NCBI GenBank assembly: GCA_025093985.1
Contig: JACAAK010000008.1
Coordinates: forward strand, 1,860,001 to 1,924,000
DNA: 64,000 bases
Source of the DNA: Calvatia gigantea
Taxonomy: Eukaryota; Basidiomycota; Agaricomycetes; Agaricales; Lycoperdaceae
Direction: 5' to 3'
Shown: piece by piece, positions 28,241 to 40,516 of the stretch
Layout: every line of letters starts with the position of its first letter
Numbering within the stretch: position 1 is the stretch's first letter
Program-made: the position numbers and the translations under genes
The notes under the pieces: generated by a model
The model's input: only the letters and a program-made list of their open reading frames with translations
What the model was told of the DNA's origin: nothing
The model's database searches: none

Positions 28241-31200
28241 ATGTCTAAGAAATCCTCAACTACAGAGCGTACATATCCCTAAACACTTCATTCACGAACA
28301 GTTTATTCTGATACGCGATGTAGGACGGCGAATATCGGTTCCAGCACCTCTCGGTCTGTAAAAACTACGGATCCAGCCACAACGATAACTCAAAAGTTCA
28401 TTCCTAGAACCTGATTCTGACTCTGACTTCACACCTGGCGCATATATCCCGGAATCACAAACGACCGGGAAGCCTACCTCTCCAAAAAAGAGGAAACGGC
28501 GCTCAGAGGTCCTTGGCGACTCAGAGCGACGAGCAAAACGGAAGAGAAGTGAGAGCTTTTGTCCCAAGTCAAGTGTCTTTTCATGACGCGTCCCTTCACT
28601 CGGTAGGGTTTTATCGCAGAGCCCCAGATGGGCCAAATGAGCTACTTAAATTCTTTGGTATGCGATCTATACTGATTCTCGAATGTTTTGTCAAATCTCC
28701 GGCAGCAATAGACGACCTTGGCCCCAATTCTGAGTCAGATTCGGAAACAACTGATGAACAAATCAACCTGGCACCAGTGAGCTCCGACCGAGAGACTGGG
28801 CATGATGACAGTTCCCCAGTCGTCCTGAAAACGTTTGCTGCCTTGGCCAACGCCAAATCAAGGCCCTCACGGTCATCCAGTCCAATTCCAGTCAAGATAT
28901 CGGCCCTGGATGACTCCGGCACTGGTAGTATCTCGGACAATCTTCCAAGAATCTCACTTATCCATCACTTGTTCCATGCCTAGAATCCGACTCGGAAGAA
29001 GACGATATCTTAAGACAATCTGCAAATTTGGGGAATATACGTACGATTTTTATTCTTTCATCTGTAATACCAACAAACCAAAACCAGCGCTCCAAGCCAC
29101 CGCGAAACAAACACGTGAAAGTGATTCTACTACCGAATCAGATTCTGGTGGCGACGTTCTAACGCAAGGTACGCCACATTCCCAAAGCCGGTATTCAATA
29201 TCGTCATCGGTGTTGTCCACAGAGCACGGGGATTTAGAGACCAAATCAGCGGGTTCGGGATCAATCACCGAGTCTGATAGTGATGACGATCTTGCTGAAG
29301 GATCAGGTGTCTATGTTAGACTCTTCCAGACCTTTGCTTTTGAACCTATGGTGACCACTATCTTGGAATAGGATCTAAAACCGCGTCCTGGATTTCCTTT
29401 GGCACCGGGGCAACAAAGCCAAGGACCCCTTGTACTGGATGAGGAGACCAATACGCAAGTTCCCGCAGCAATCAATACATACTTGCGTGACTACCAACGA
29501 GAAGGTGTCAAGTTCTTCTGGAATCAATACCAGAACAGCAGAGGTGGACTACTTGGGGATGACATGGGTCTTGTGAGTTACTTCAGTTTCAAGTCCATCC
29601 GCGTTGGCCGTTGGTTTATCGGTTAATCCAGGGTAAGCTGAAGCGAGTCGAAGCTGTCAAAAATAGCACCACTCATTCCCATACTCACCCCCAGGTAAAA
29701 CCATTCAAGTAATCTCTTTCCTATCGGCTATAATGCGTAAGGGCGGTGTGTCAACCGACAAAAATCGTCGACGTAAGCACATCTCGAAGTTACAAGATCT
29801 CGAAGCTTGGCGAGAACGGCGTGAACTACCCCCTGCGAACGCTGTATGGCCTACTTGCCTTATCATTGCCCCAAGTACAGTTGTGCACAATTGGGAAAGG
29901 GAATTCGAAACGGTTTGTCGAATTTCTGACGTGAACTCCTTTGGTGCCTTACTAAGAATTCCTCAGTGGGGTTATTTTGAGGTTGGTCTATACACAGGGA
30001 GCCGTAAGGAACGGGAACCGGTGCTTCACGACTTCAAAATGGGAAGGCTAGATGTTGGTGGGTACAATTTCTATTCAAAGGGAAAACAACCGAAGAGCTG
30101 GGTCACTGATTATCCGGGCAAAATCCAGTCATTACGAGTTTCGATATTGCAAGGAAAGATATAGCTCTTCTTGACGACCTACCTTGGAGTAGCGTGTTCG
30201 TCGATGAAGTGCATCGTGTAAAGAATGTGTCTTCGAAGCTCACAATGGCGTTGCATCAATTTGCCTGCCTTCGTCGCTTCGGGTTGACAGGCACAACCAT
30301 CCAGAATTCATACCAGGAGATGTGGACTATTTTGGACTGGACTAATCCAGGGCGATTAGGAACATCCCGGCAGTGGCAGAAACTTGTTGCAAGACCATTG
30401 GTTGCTGGTCAGTCGGCAGCGTCCACCGAAGAAGAACGAGCTAAGGCACAGGTAGGTCTCACACTAATGCATGATAGGGAAGTGTTTCACAGCCCGATTT
30501 AATAGATGGTTGCATCAGTTCTCAAGAACAAGCTTCTTCCTGAATTCTTCTTACGCAGGTGGGCTTCTTTCATCAATAACATAACCGCTGATATGAACCT
30601 TATCTCCTGACCATAGAACAAAAGATATTATAAAAAACCAGGTACGGCTGTGACCATGTTGTGCAAAATATATGCACCTAACCACGAATCCATGATAGCT
30701 TCCGAAGAAAACAGATCAAGTCGTATTTTGCCCACTGAGCCATAAACAAATATTGGCCTACAAACGCCTGCTCAATATGGGTGCGGTGCAAAATCTAATT
30801 AATCGAGATCGACCATGTTCATGTGGGTCGGGCCGAAGGTGAGGTATTTCTTAGTGTACCCAAATGCAACCAGGCTAAAGGAGGTGTTGCTAGTCAGAAG
30901 AATTGTTGTCACCCCTTCGTTGCAGGGGATGTATTCAGATATATGTCAATATTGATTAAGTTATCGAACCATTTAGCGTTGATTTTGCCAGGTACGTAAC
31001 GTGATTGTGATAATGTGTTCGCTGCCGCTGAAACTGATGATACCCCTGCTTCCGCCTTGAGGCCCGAATGATACACCTGAACGAGTGAAGTTCTCTCTTC
31101 TCCCCTGATCCTTTGTCCAAGCAACTTATCTCATCGCGTGATGTGGCCCTAGACCGCTCGCAATAGAGCACTCGCCGCAATAGCATTTCCTGACGGAGAC

Positions 31201-33269
31201 GCCCCGAAGTACGGAACTGCTATGATCCAACCCCAATATTGTGGTAAATGGGCGGTAATGTTTACACCTTGTGATGCTTGTACTTCGGGGTTCTGATGAA
31301 GGGAACTGTTCAGACGCTCGAGGTTCTGCTGCGGGAATGGCGCAAAGATCCATCGAACAAGGTTCTAGTATTCACGAAATCCGTGAAACTGCTGGACATG
31401 TTGGATTTCCATTTGAAAAAACAAGGTAGTCTCGTTATTCGGAATCCTTAACTTTATTGATGCTTGGTCAAGGCTATGGATTCATCAAGCTTGAAGGAAG
31501 CACGAAGCAATCCGAAAGTAAGCTTGCGAGCCTTCCGGCCCCCTTCCGGATCCACAAATCGCTTTACCCTAGGGATGCCATTAATTGACAAGTTCCACTC
31601 GGATCCCAAGGTTTTCATATTCCTAATCTCTACACTTGCAGGCGGAACGGGCCTGAACCTCACTGGTAACTCCATTCTTATCAACCCGAGGGTAGGCGAA
31701 ATCTTACGGTGCTGTGCTCTTGTGCCCCCAAGGTGCCAACAAGGTTGTTATCTTTGGTAAGTCCTCTTGAACGGACATCCCTTTTGTTTCCTAATCCAGT
31801 GCCATAGACCCCAATTGGAGTGAGTCCAAACCCTTTGTATCCTGATTATCCCTCACACTTAAGGTCCGGAACTCATCAAGACCCTGCCCATGACTTGCAA
31901 GCGATGGATAGGTCCGTCCCATCTTCAGGGACCATGCCGACGTACTAATGGATTCTGGTTTCACAAGGGCGTTCCGATTCGGTCAGACGCGCGATGTCTC
32001 GGTGTATCGCCTTCTCGGAGCAGGTTCCGTCGAAGAACTGATTTATGCGCGGCAAATATATAAGCAACAGCAGATGGAGATTGGGTACAATGCGAGTGTG
32101 CAGACGAGGTCGGAATGCATTATTCTCAGGCCTCATAGTTAGGCTCATCAAGTGAATGGGATGTTCAATTGTACAGGTACTTCGAAGGTATTCAAGGTGA
32201 TACTGCAAAAAGGGGCGAGCTATTCGGGATTGAAAATATCTTCAAGCTGCACGAGGATAAATTGGCGACTAAAATGGCGGTATGGTATCTTCCGGATTCT
32301 CAGCGAGGATGGTTCCATTAACCCCTTGGAATGCAACGGCTATGAATAGATCGAGAAAGCTAACCTGGCGGAGTTGGATTGGGCTTTAGCGAACATGGGG
32401 AGTTGTAAGGCCAAAAAAACCAACAAGGCGACTATGGAGTTGGTGGAAGCAGATGCCGGAATGAGCAAGGAAGACGTGAGCGAGAACCAACAAACCACAC
32501 GGTGATTTATGGGCTTTATTTACTCCGTTGGTAGAACACGTTGAAGGGGTTGGGTGCTTTGCTGTTCGATGATGAAGGTGCGCTGTTTTGTCTCTTTCGG
32601 TTCACTGTATCTTTAATCTATGGCAGCCCCGCAACTTTCGAATCTCAAGGAGGAAGACTCGATCCAAGTGATCCTCAACACAATTGGTGTCAAGTATAGT
32701 CACCTGAACGACGAAGTCCTTCTGCCGAGTCGAATTGAGGAAGAGAGAACCAGGAAGTCACTCATGGTGCGAACTCACCGGCCTCTTATCCCCCCGTCGG
32801 GTTTTTGACATCATAACTCAACTTGCTGATGACAGAAAGTACGCCAGAAGCGCAAATCAAAAGGCACGCACACAAACCGAGAGATTTCGGAGCAAAAGGA
32901 GCAGTGGCCACCAGTTCGCAAACACCATAAACCCCGACCACAGTTCTCGCCGGAAGAACAGTAGGTTGAAATCATGCTTCTGGTCTTCGTTTCCGTGTTG
33001 ATCTCATTAATATCATCTCTTGAATCTGGGGTGTGTTATTTTCAGACTGGCGTCGCGCCATAACGCCCTTGTGCAGCTCGGGATGGTTAACAGCCCAGAT
33101 GAGGTTCCTGTGTTCGCTAGAGAATTGTGAGTGACTGTGTAAACATCTCTGCGAAATTATTCCGACTGATGGTGATCCCTACAGTGCGAGGCAGCCCGTT
33201 GATGCTCAGAAGGAGATAATCGCCGAATTAGATAGGTGGGCGATAATGCAGGAGGCTGACTCAGACTAG
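28241..33269 (+). CDS. ERCC6L2: SNF2-family DNA translocase, ERCC6L2/Rad26-like
   Basis: DNA-dependent ATPase of the ERCC6-like 2 group, acting in genome maintenance. A poorly conserved, acidic Ser/Asp-rich N-terminus (about 28241-29370) precedes the helicase: [20 protein letters not shown], then [10 protein letters not shown] and [13 protein letters not shown] (motif I split by an intron), [17 protein letters not shown] (Ia), DEVHRVKN in place of DEAH (II), [13 protein letters not shown] (III), [14 protein letters not shown] (V) and [19 protein letters not shown] (VI). A C-terminal tail ends [20 protein letters not shown]. At 29573 a G seems to be missing at the exon/donor boundary (CTT then GTGAGT), breaking DMGLGKT. 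The first exon's phase does not match the next exon either, so the N-terminus is tentative. Exons number about 20 and not every small one was fixed. Confidence 0.85.
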
Positions 33270-33507
33270 ACATTCGAGTAGATGGTCATTGAGTTACTTT
33301 CTTGTTCAGTATGTGAGATGTTTAGTTCTTTATGGGGAGTAAATTCGGATCTTGCTAGACGACCTTAGGCTATGTTGTGGAGCACTGTCGACTCGTAGAC
33401 CGTTACGGTTTGGTTAGGTCTTTCAAAGACTTGACGACTTTGGGTGGTTCAAGGATCCAAACTGAGGACGTAAGTCCGTGGTACTCAGGGCTGATTTTGG
33501 TGCCATC

Positions 33508-34952
33508 ATGTATGACGTATCCCTTTTGGAACTTCCAGACGACCTTCATGTCGCGTCAGTACCACATCCTTTCCTCGTCCACATCTGTATCTTACAATAG
33601 ATGCAGAATCGAACGACGATAGTACGGCTTCGCAAAAAGCCACCCTTGATCAGTCGCGATCAGGTATGCAGACGTTAACCTGAACAAGAGTGAACAGCTC
33701 CTTCTATCGTGACATAGATTCGGAGAACATCAAGGAACTGCAACCTCAAGCACTCTATGACTTGAATCAGGTTCTTGAGCGTCCCTTACTGTTTGTATTT
33801 ATTGGGTTCAGCTGACATGGGTTGCCGAATGACTCGTAGCAAGCACTTGAGAGTACGTACGATGACGGCCCCCTTATCCATGACATTGCGCCACTCTCGA
33901 TCCTTCGCTCTGAATACGAAGCGAACGATAATCACGTATTTGTGAAAGAGATTGAGTGGTTGATCAAGCATGGATATAAATATTTTCGGCGAGTCAAAGG
34001 TGTGCATGCTATACACATCGTACACTATAGAAACCACCCTCCTGACCCTATGATGCTAGGCGATGGAGACTGTTTCTACAGAGGTGTGACCCCGCCCTGG
34101 CCTTTCTAAATCAACATGAGTAATTCCTGACCTAACTCTGCTGATCGATTCTTTAGCCATCGGATTTGCATTCTTCATGCAACTCCTTGAGGCCCCTGAT
34201 AGAGATATGGCTATCGCAACTACGCTTTCCACTCTTACAGCTACACGGCAACTTCTGAACGAGACGGGCGTACAAGAACTCGTATATGAGGACTTTTATG
34301 GTGAAATGGTCGCACTTGTCGAGAGCGTTGTCAGACCAGATGAGCAAACAGGATTAGTTCTGACACCAGGGAGACTGTTAGAACTTTTCAGAGATATACA
34401 AGGTGAGTGAGCTTTAAATCTGATATTGAGGATGTAATACAACCACTTAATTAGAATCCAATACAATCGTGATGTATCTAAGACTCGTTACGGTGCGTGG
34501 CGCAGCTCGAAGATTGTTTCTAGGGTACCCATCCGCAGGCAGTCTTCTCAAATCCAGGCAAACGTCGACGAATATGAATTCTTCTTATTCCATCCGGACA
34601 CAAGGGAACCTATGTCAGTGCCTGATTACTGCAACCGAGTAATGGGCTTGGGGAAGGAAGCAGGCAAGTGTCATGCTCCCATTCTGTGGCTGATTAAAAC
34701 TTCTGAACAAGCTCCTCTGTAGATCACGTTGAAATCAAGGCATTATGCGACGCATTCCGGTGGAACGTTGAAGTAGCGTATCTCGGTGGGCAAAGCAAAG
34801 ACGCTGTTAACTTTGTCAAGATACCCGAGACACCTTATCCTGGGTTCGAGCCTGTCGTTTTGCTTTACCGGTGGGTCACCTGTACCTTGGGATCTTTCGC
34901 CTTGTGCTTATAAGAGAGTAGGCCGGGGCATTATGACATCTTATTGAAGTAA
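33508..34952 (+). CDS. Otubain-family deubiquitinase (peptidase C65)
   Basis: Cysteine protease cleaving ubiquitin chains. The conserved body begins at DLNQVLEQALESTYDDGPLI. The catalytic Asp/Cys block is KGDGDCFYRAIGFAFF and the catalytic His lies in RPGHYDILLK at the end. Between them are VEYEDFYGEMVALVESVV-like helices, VMYLRLVT, YEFFLFHPDTREPMSV and VAYLGGQSKDAVNFV. The start at 33508 is a guess; the first exon's phase is one base off from the next exon. The intron 34664-34722 uses a GC donor (GCAAGT). The stop lies only 46 bp from the stop of the convergent secreted-protein gene. OTUB1 versus OTUB2 was not resolved. Confidence 0.87.
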
Positions 34953-34998
34953 AAAAAAGATATCGACTCCCAACTTGTATTTTCCCGATAACTCAACT

Positions 34999-35846
34999 TC
35001 ATGAGTATGTGAGCTTCTTGCCCTTATCGCCCTCCTTCTTGGGGTTACCCGTATAGGCCCACTAGAGAATAACATATCAAGGTCACCTCTCCACGGACAT
35101 TGAGGCGGGGAAATTTCCAACTTACATTCTGCCAACCTCCATCCCCCTGGTTCTGGAACCAGCCCTTCTTGAACCAATAAATCTCAAACCCGATCGTCCC
35201 AGGTGTAGCGTCCTTCTGATACTCAGCATGTGAATGATCCCAATCCTTACCCCTCGTGCCCTCAAATTGGTATGTGTGTTTTGAGTGGCAGGCTATAGCC
35301 TGGAAACCAGGTTTAGCCTTCGTAGTTGCGTCAATAAGCGATTTCACAAAGTCCCCGCGAAGCTGTTAAAGGTTCCGACGCGTCGTTAGTTTGAGGAGCA
35401 AGAAGACGGCATCGTAATTAAAAACGAGTGTGTGGACTCCCCGGACTGACCTTGGGTTCGTTTTGAATGCCAATGATGAGGTTTGCGAGTGCGTCACCGA
35501 CCGCTGCGCCTCCGCCGCCGGGACCTCGTCCAGGTGTTGGAACTTTGGGCGTGGCAGGTTTGGCTGCAGCCTTAGCTGCGGGTTTAGGTGCAGGCTTGGC
35601 TTTGTCGTCTTTGCCCTTCGGGGCACGGGCAGCCAACTCCACATAATCTTCCATATAATCCCGGGCAAACACGTCGTCAGCGCTGCCCTCGGAGAACAAA
35701 TCTCTAGACCAGTGCGTTACTTCGTCACCATCAAGTTCGCTACGTTCGAGGAGATCAAAGTTGCCTTCGTCTCCCAGTCCGAGAGGCATACATGAGACGA
35801 GGGTGGAGGTAAGGGATAAGATGAGTCCGATCGAGGTGAGTTTCAT
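34999..35846 (-). CDS. Secreted protein of unknown function with Lys/Ala/Pro linker
   Basis: Three exons (35846-35451, 35362-35126, 35061-34999) give an intact 231-residue protein. MKLTSIGLILSLTSTLVSC is a typical signal peptide. An acidic segment of about 60 residues comes next, then a Lys/Ala/Pro-rich linker and a Gly-rich stretch (GRGPGGGGAAVGD), and a C-terminal domain with several aromatic residues (HSKHTYQFEGTRGKDWDHSH, GFEIYWFKKGWFQNQGDGGW). Only two or three Cys remain in the mature protein, so it is not a classical Cys-rich effector. No family recognised. Confidence 0.75.
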
Positions 35847-36581
35847 TGGTTCGTGAGGGGGTTGGGGGTCGTTTCGTCACAGACGATTTCGTTTCGTGAG
35901 GATGAGCCAGAACCAGCTGAGCTTGGGGGAAACTCATCGCATTCAGGATGAACGTTTTATAGTCCCGCTCGCAAGGCTCCAAGGACAGACACCATGGGAG
36001 CATCGTAACCGTTTCAACTGTGTGGAGTGATGCTGCGACGGAGGAAAGATCCCTCGATGGCTGAGTTGCATACGGTATCTTAACGATTAGCCCCAGGCCA
36101 ACAGATTTTGGCCTGGTGGTCAGCAGATGCCAAAGGAGCTTAGTGACTGAGGAGCACTTGGTTGGTTGGTGGGTGACGTCGATTGATAAAAGCTCTGCCC
36201 GAATTGATGGGATTGTTGATACAACCGTAGCGCCTAGCGATCAAACATAGAAACCTTACTCCAAGTGGGATGTCTGGCCTCTGGGTTGATGGGGATGAGG
36301 GAGGATAAAACAGTTAAATCACGTTCGCAGAGTATCTGGGGGCGTCGGCAACACCGCTTGCGAAACTCCGTTCCAACGAAATCTAGGCGTTACTGTTTGT
36401 AAACCAAATGAGTGTATTATTATTATCTGCGCACAGCAAAGGACAAAGTACGACCTCAATCACAGACGAAACAAAGCTTCGAAGTCCGGATTCAGAATTT
36501 CCAGAAAAATAAGGGGAGGGGAGGGGGGGGGGTATCCCACAAACATAATCAAAAAAAAACTCCAACCGCGAGAACTCAACT
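35847..36581. other. Intergenic, no gene seen
   Basis: About 730 bp between two minus-strand genes, expected to hold the promoter of the secreted-protein gene and the 3' UTR of the cupredoxin gene. A run of G residues lies near 36515-36532. No exon recognised. Confidence 0.45.
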
Positions 36582-37473
36582 TCAAAACATCCCCAACCCC
36601 GCAAAAAGCGCAACAACCATACCCCAACCCAACCCAACAACCCCAGAAGTTCCAGCTCCAGCAGCACCAAGCCTCACACCAGCATTATTCTGTGTACCAC
36701 CCGAACCCGAACTTTGCGCAGGCGCACCGGATCCACTCGGGGTACCACTTCCAGACGGTGCAGGTGCAGCGTTAGTAGTAACAGGTGCAACAGGACTCTT
36801 CGCAGCGTTCTCTTTAAACTGTGCTGGTGTCTGTGTTTGTGAGGGGTTGATGGAAAGGAGGGCGCCTTGTTGGCATAGACCACCTGCTTGGTCGAATATC
36901 CTACAAGTTTGGGATTAAAAGGGTAAGAAGTACCATTCACCAAAAGGGATGGGGCGGTACCAGATTGGATTCGTGTCGTTGATGGGGATTTGGACGCTGG
37001 GTAGACCTGGTGCGTCTACGGCGAGATTGTTGTCGACCTATGTACGTAAATGAATTTAGCTTTGACCGAGGGTAGAAGTAGGTTATTTGTCTGCGTACAT
37101 TGAACACACCGCTATTGAAGCCTCCATCGAGAGGTACACAGGGAGTTTCAAATGTTGTTTCTACAAGGGCGCATTATTCGTACCGGGAACTTGGCAATTT
37201 ATGGCGGAATGCTACTCACGAACGGCACTATGCGCACCACTCCTAAACTCGAACCTGACAATATCACCAGCAATTGGGTGAATCACGGAGGGATCAAAAC
37301 CGATGCCCTTCTTTCTGCAAAAGAAAAGTCCTTGAATTTAATAATATTCCCTTTTTTTTTTGTTTATGGGAGACCTGTGCGTACCCGGTTGTCTCGTCCT
37401 TGCCAACACCAACGAGGTATTCCGTAGCAAATGCAGAGGAGATTAAAAGAGCGACTAGGGCAACGGATTTCAT
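36582..37473 (-). CDS. Secreted cupredoxin-like protein with C-terminal GPI-type tail
   Basis: Extracellular plastocyanin-fold protein of the fungal Ser-rich cupredoxin family. Five exons (37473-37385, 37314-37220, 37160-37099, 37037-36961, 36900-36582) give an intact 213-residue protein. MKSVALVALLISSAFA is the signal peptide. The domain shows KKGIGFDPSVIHPIAGD, AHSAV with the first expected copper ligand His, TPCVPLDGGFNSGVF and PINDTNPIW. Where copper-binding members have a Cys-x-His-x-Gly-Met arrangement, this one reads GGLCQQGAL, with neither the second His nor the Met. A Ser/Gly/Pro-rich spacer leads to a hydrophobic C-terminus, consistent with a GPI signal. Probably cell-wall associated and possibly not copper binding. 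Confidence 0.85.
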
Positions 37474-37834
37474 GATGACTATGGGCACTTGGGAGATTTT
37501 GACGTGGGAGAAGGTCAAGAAGAGTGGAAGCGATGAGCTGGCCGTGCAGCAGGCGGCCTATGTTGACCTTCGTGCCAAGCTTGCCAAGATTCATCAAGAT
37601 TATGTAATAAACGTCCAGTAATTTCTTTCTCATTGGGCTTTAGCGAGAAGAATACTACAAAATTCCAGAAGAATTAGGCATGTAGTAGCGGGTGGTACCA
37701 GGATTTGGCCGAGTGTGTATAATTACAACTTACCCGTACAGGAAATTCAGAGCCAATGATGACGTAGAAATGGAGACGATCCTCATTTACAAATGTGAAG
37801 AGCCTCGCGTTCAACGGTGCACCAAACTCCGACG
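37474..37834. other. Divergent promoter interval
   Basis: About 360 bp between the divergent cupredoxin-like gene and the SMP-like gene; no coding signal recognised. Confidence 0.4.
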
Positions 37835-38328
37835 ATGTCAGGACCTACAAGCAAAATTGACCTTGATAATATCAGTACCGGTACGGACTGTTTCAGCGGT
37901 CTTATCGCCCCCCCCCCTCAAACTGATTTAATAAATAACGGAATCAATATTCAGCGGAGGCAAGGAGACTCATGTCCGAAGAGCAGAAGAACCTCGGCTA
38001 TCGACCTCCTCGTGAATCTCTCAGCCTCGCAAACACAGTCTGCTGCATCGAAACACGATATCGACACACTGAAGGAAGCTGCGAATGAGGATGCGAAGAA
38101 TATTGTGAAAGCTCATGCGGCGTTGAATCAAGAACTTGAGCAGGAAGAGATTGATTTGGAGAAGCTGACTGCAGGTAAGTCTCGATCCTTTCAGGGTAGT
38201 AGTACAACGCTAGGAGGTAACGATGGTCTGAATTAGAGCAAGTAAGCCTGCCATTCTTCTGCACAATGAGAGTCTGAATTACAAACGAGGGAAGTGTTCA
38301 GTCACGTGCTGATATATTTGAGTTTTGA
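37835..38328 (+). CDS. Small SMP/LEA-like protein with a 5-nt microexon
   Basis: Predicted small hydrophilic protein of about 98 residues. Exons are 37835-37880, 37955-38174, 38237-38241 and 38302-38328. The sequence runs MSGPTSKIDLDNIS, AEARRLMSEEQKNLGYRPP, then QSAASKHD and a helical acidic tail ending QSRADIFEF. The AEARRLMSEEQ...SLAS...QSAASKH pattern recalls the seed-maturation-protein (SMP) repeat of LEA-type proteins found in fungi; this is a tentative match. The four exons total one base too many, explained by an extra A near 38023. The third exon is only AGCAA; skipping it gives an immediate stop and loses the plausible C-terminus, and both flanking introns are of normal size (62 and 60 nt). 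Lies 45 bp upstream of the kelch gene start. Confidence 0.65.
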
Positions 38329-38373
38329 CAATTGATTTGTTGCGTGTGTTCAGCGCTCAGCTCAGCTGCAAAC

Positions 38374-40253
38374 ATGGCCAGTGCTCGCAGTCTCTCAGAC
38401 GTCCCAGAGGAACATGACAACGACAACGACAACGTCACAAGGGCGTTTGGCCCATACTCCATGTCCTCCGCTGCTGCCTCCACATCCTCCTTCCATGTCA
38501 ACGGCAAATCAAATCATACCCCGCGCAAAACTTCCAGTCTAAGGTCTCTCGTTGCCAGTGGTTCAGAAGTCTACCAAAGCTCAACAACCACACCACCAAA
38601 TGGAACCGTTACAACACCTACATCAGATACACAGCAATCTCAACAACAACAGCAGCAGCAGCAACAACAACAACAACAACGCGGCTCATTGAAACGAGCA
38701 TCCTCGACAACTTCTACTATCAACGGGGTGGCCAGCAGCGGCACCCCAAACGCAACCGGCACATCCACAAGTAACTCTAGCCACCCAACCCCCACCCCGG
38801 GTTCTTCCACCACCCTTAGACAATCCTCTTCTTCATCCAGACACCATTCCCACCGTGACCGCGATAGAGACAGAGGAGACGTCCACATCCCCCGTATGCG
38901 AAGCACCCCTCGACTTATTTACGAGAAAGAAGTCGAAGCGGCACCTAGTACTGGGATGTATTGGAGTCGCGCACCCGTATATGGTGCCATCCCAAATCGG
39001 ACCATGCGTGCGCATAGTGTGACCGTAGTAGATAATGTTGTATGGTTATTTGGTGGATGTGATGAACGAGAGAGTTGGAAGGACGTTTATTGTTTAGACG
39101 TCGGTGCGTGTAATCCCCATCATCATTTCCCCCCAAGTTTTTTTTTTGAAGAATTAATTTCGGTTTGTTGCATGTAGAAACGATGCAATGGACACATCCA
39201 GAATGTCTAGGAGACACACCTCCACCCTCACGTGCACACTCCGCAACACTAGTAGAAAGAAAAATCGTATTCATAGGCGGTGGACACGGTTCAATCTACT
39301 ACGACTCCGTCTACATCCTCGATACCCTCTCCCGTCGCTGGACTCGTCCAACTATCGCACCAGGCCCAACACCACCACAACGCCGTGCACACACTGCAGT
39401 ATTATACGGGAATAAAATATGGATGTTTGGTGGTGGGAATGGTATGATGGCACTCTCGGATGTATGGACTTTAGATGTGAGTGCGTTGATGCAGTATGGA
39501 CCCCACGGACACTGGCGGCGGTGGCGGGGGCAGTGGTGGTGGTGTTGGCTGTTGCTGGCGGTGGTGGACATGCCCATGGTGGGTGTTATGGAGGTACCGG
39601 AAGTGGAAGTGGGAGAAGTAAAGACGGGAATGTTGTTATGAAATGGGAATTGATCGAGACGAAGGGTGTGAAGAAACCTGGACCGAGGGGGTATCATACT
39701 GCTAATCTGGTAGGAAATATTAATGGTTGTTATAGGAGGAAGCGATGGGAAGGATAGCTTTGATGAGCTTTGGACTTTGGACCTCGGTGGGTGTGCTTGT
39801 ATGACCACACACTAGTCCCAACGCTGACCGTCTTACTACAGATACACGGATATGGACACAGATTAAAACAAACTATGCCATACAAACGTCTCGCACACAG
39901 CTCTACCCAAGTCGGGTCATACCTATTCATATTCGGCGGACACGACAGTACGGAATACACCTCCGAGCTCGTCCTGCTCAACCTCGGTAAGTCTCCCCTC
40001 CCCATCCCCTTCTTTACACTTACACTTACTTCCATCCTCTACAGTTTCGCTCCAATACGAGAACCGCCCCACCTACGGCAAAATCCCCGTCGCAAGAGGC
40101 TACCACGCAGCCGTCCTCGCAGACAGCAGACTATTCCTCATCGGCGGATTCAATGGCTTACAATCCTTTGACGATGTGCATATTCTAGAAATGGCCGCGA
40201 GTGCTTATTTGCCGCAGGTTACGAGTTTTTCTATTGAGGCACTTATGGCGTAA
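38374..40253 (+). CDS. Kelch-repeat protein with poly-Gln/Ser-rich N-terminus
   Basis: Predicted six-bladed kelch beta-propeller, a protein-interaction scaffold. Residues 1-190 are low complexity (a run of about 14 Gln, Ser/Thr stretches, HRDRDRDRGD). The propeller blades carry MRAHSVTVVDNVVWLFGGCD, SRAHSATLVERKIVFIGGGH, RRAHTAVLYGNKIWMFGGGN, GYHTANLVG with VVIGGSDG, RLAHSSTQVGSYLFIFGGHD and GYHAAVLADSRLFLIGGFNG. Exons include 38374-39103 and 39178-39476. After DVWTLD a Gly-rich stretch can be read in more than one frame or as an intron (39477 to about 39630), so the model is uncertain there. Extra A residues near 39722 and 39871 break blades 4 and 5. Some fungal members act in polarity (Tea1-like), but the assignment is not secure. 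Confidence 0.82.
38632..38682 (+). repeat. CAA/CAG tract encoding poly-Gln
   Basis: Mixed CAA and CAG codons encode QQSQQ followed by an uninterrupted Gln run, inside the kelch gene's first exon. Codon mixing limits slippage compared with a pure repeat. Confidence 0.85.
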
Positions 40254-40392
40254 AAACTGGTTCTACATATTCGTTTTTTTTTTTTGGAGGGTAAGCTTAT
40301 GTAAATTGTACTTATGGTAATTTTGGACTTCTCTGGATTAGAAATGCAACTTTGTTATCGGCCGTCTGCACCGGCGAGAGGTGTGTTTGTGT

Positions 40393-40516
40393 GTGTGTCG
40401 CTCTGGCAGCTCTTCGTAAACCAGCGGTCTCAAGTCTTCCGTGAAGATCCTTACTTGCGTGTATCGCTCTGGTAGTTTCGTAAACCAACGGTATCAAGCC
40501 TCTGGGAAGATACTTA
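40393..40516. repeat. Tandem direct repeat, two copies of about 62 bp
   Basis: Copy 1 (40393-40455) and copy 2 (40456-40516) share TCGCTCTGG, TTCGTAAACCA, CGGT-TCAAG and GAAGAT blocks in the same order. Origin unknown; just downstream of the kelch stop codon. Confidence 0.7.
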
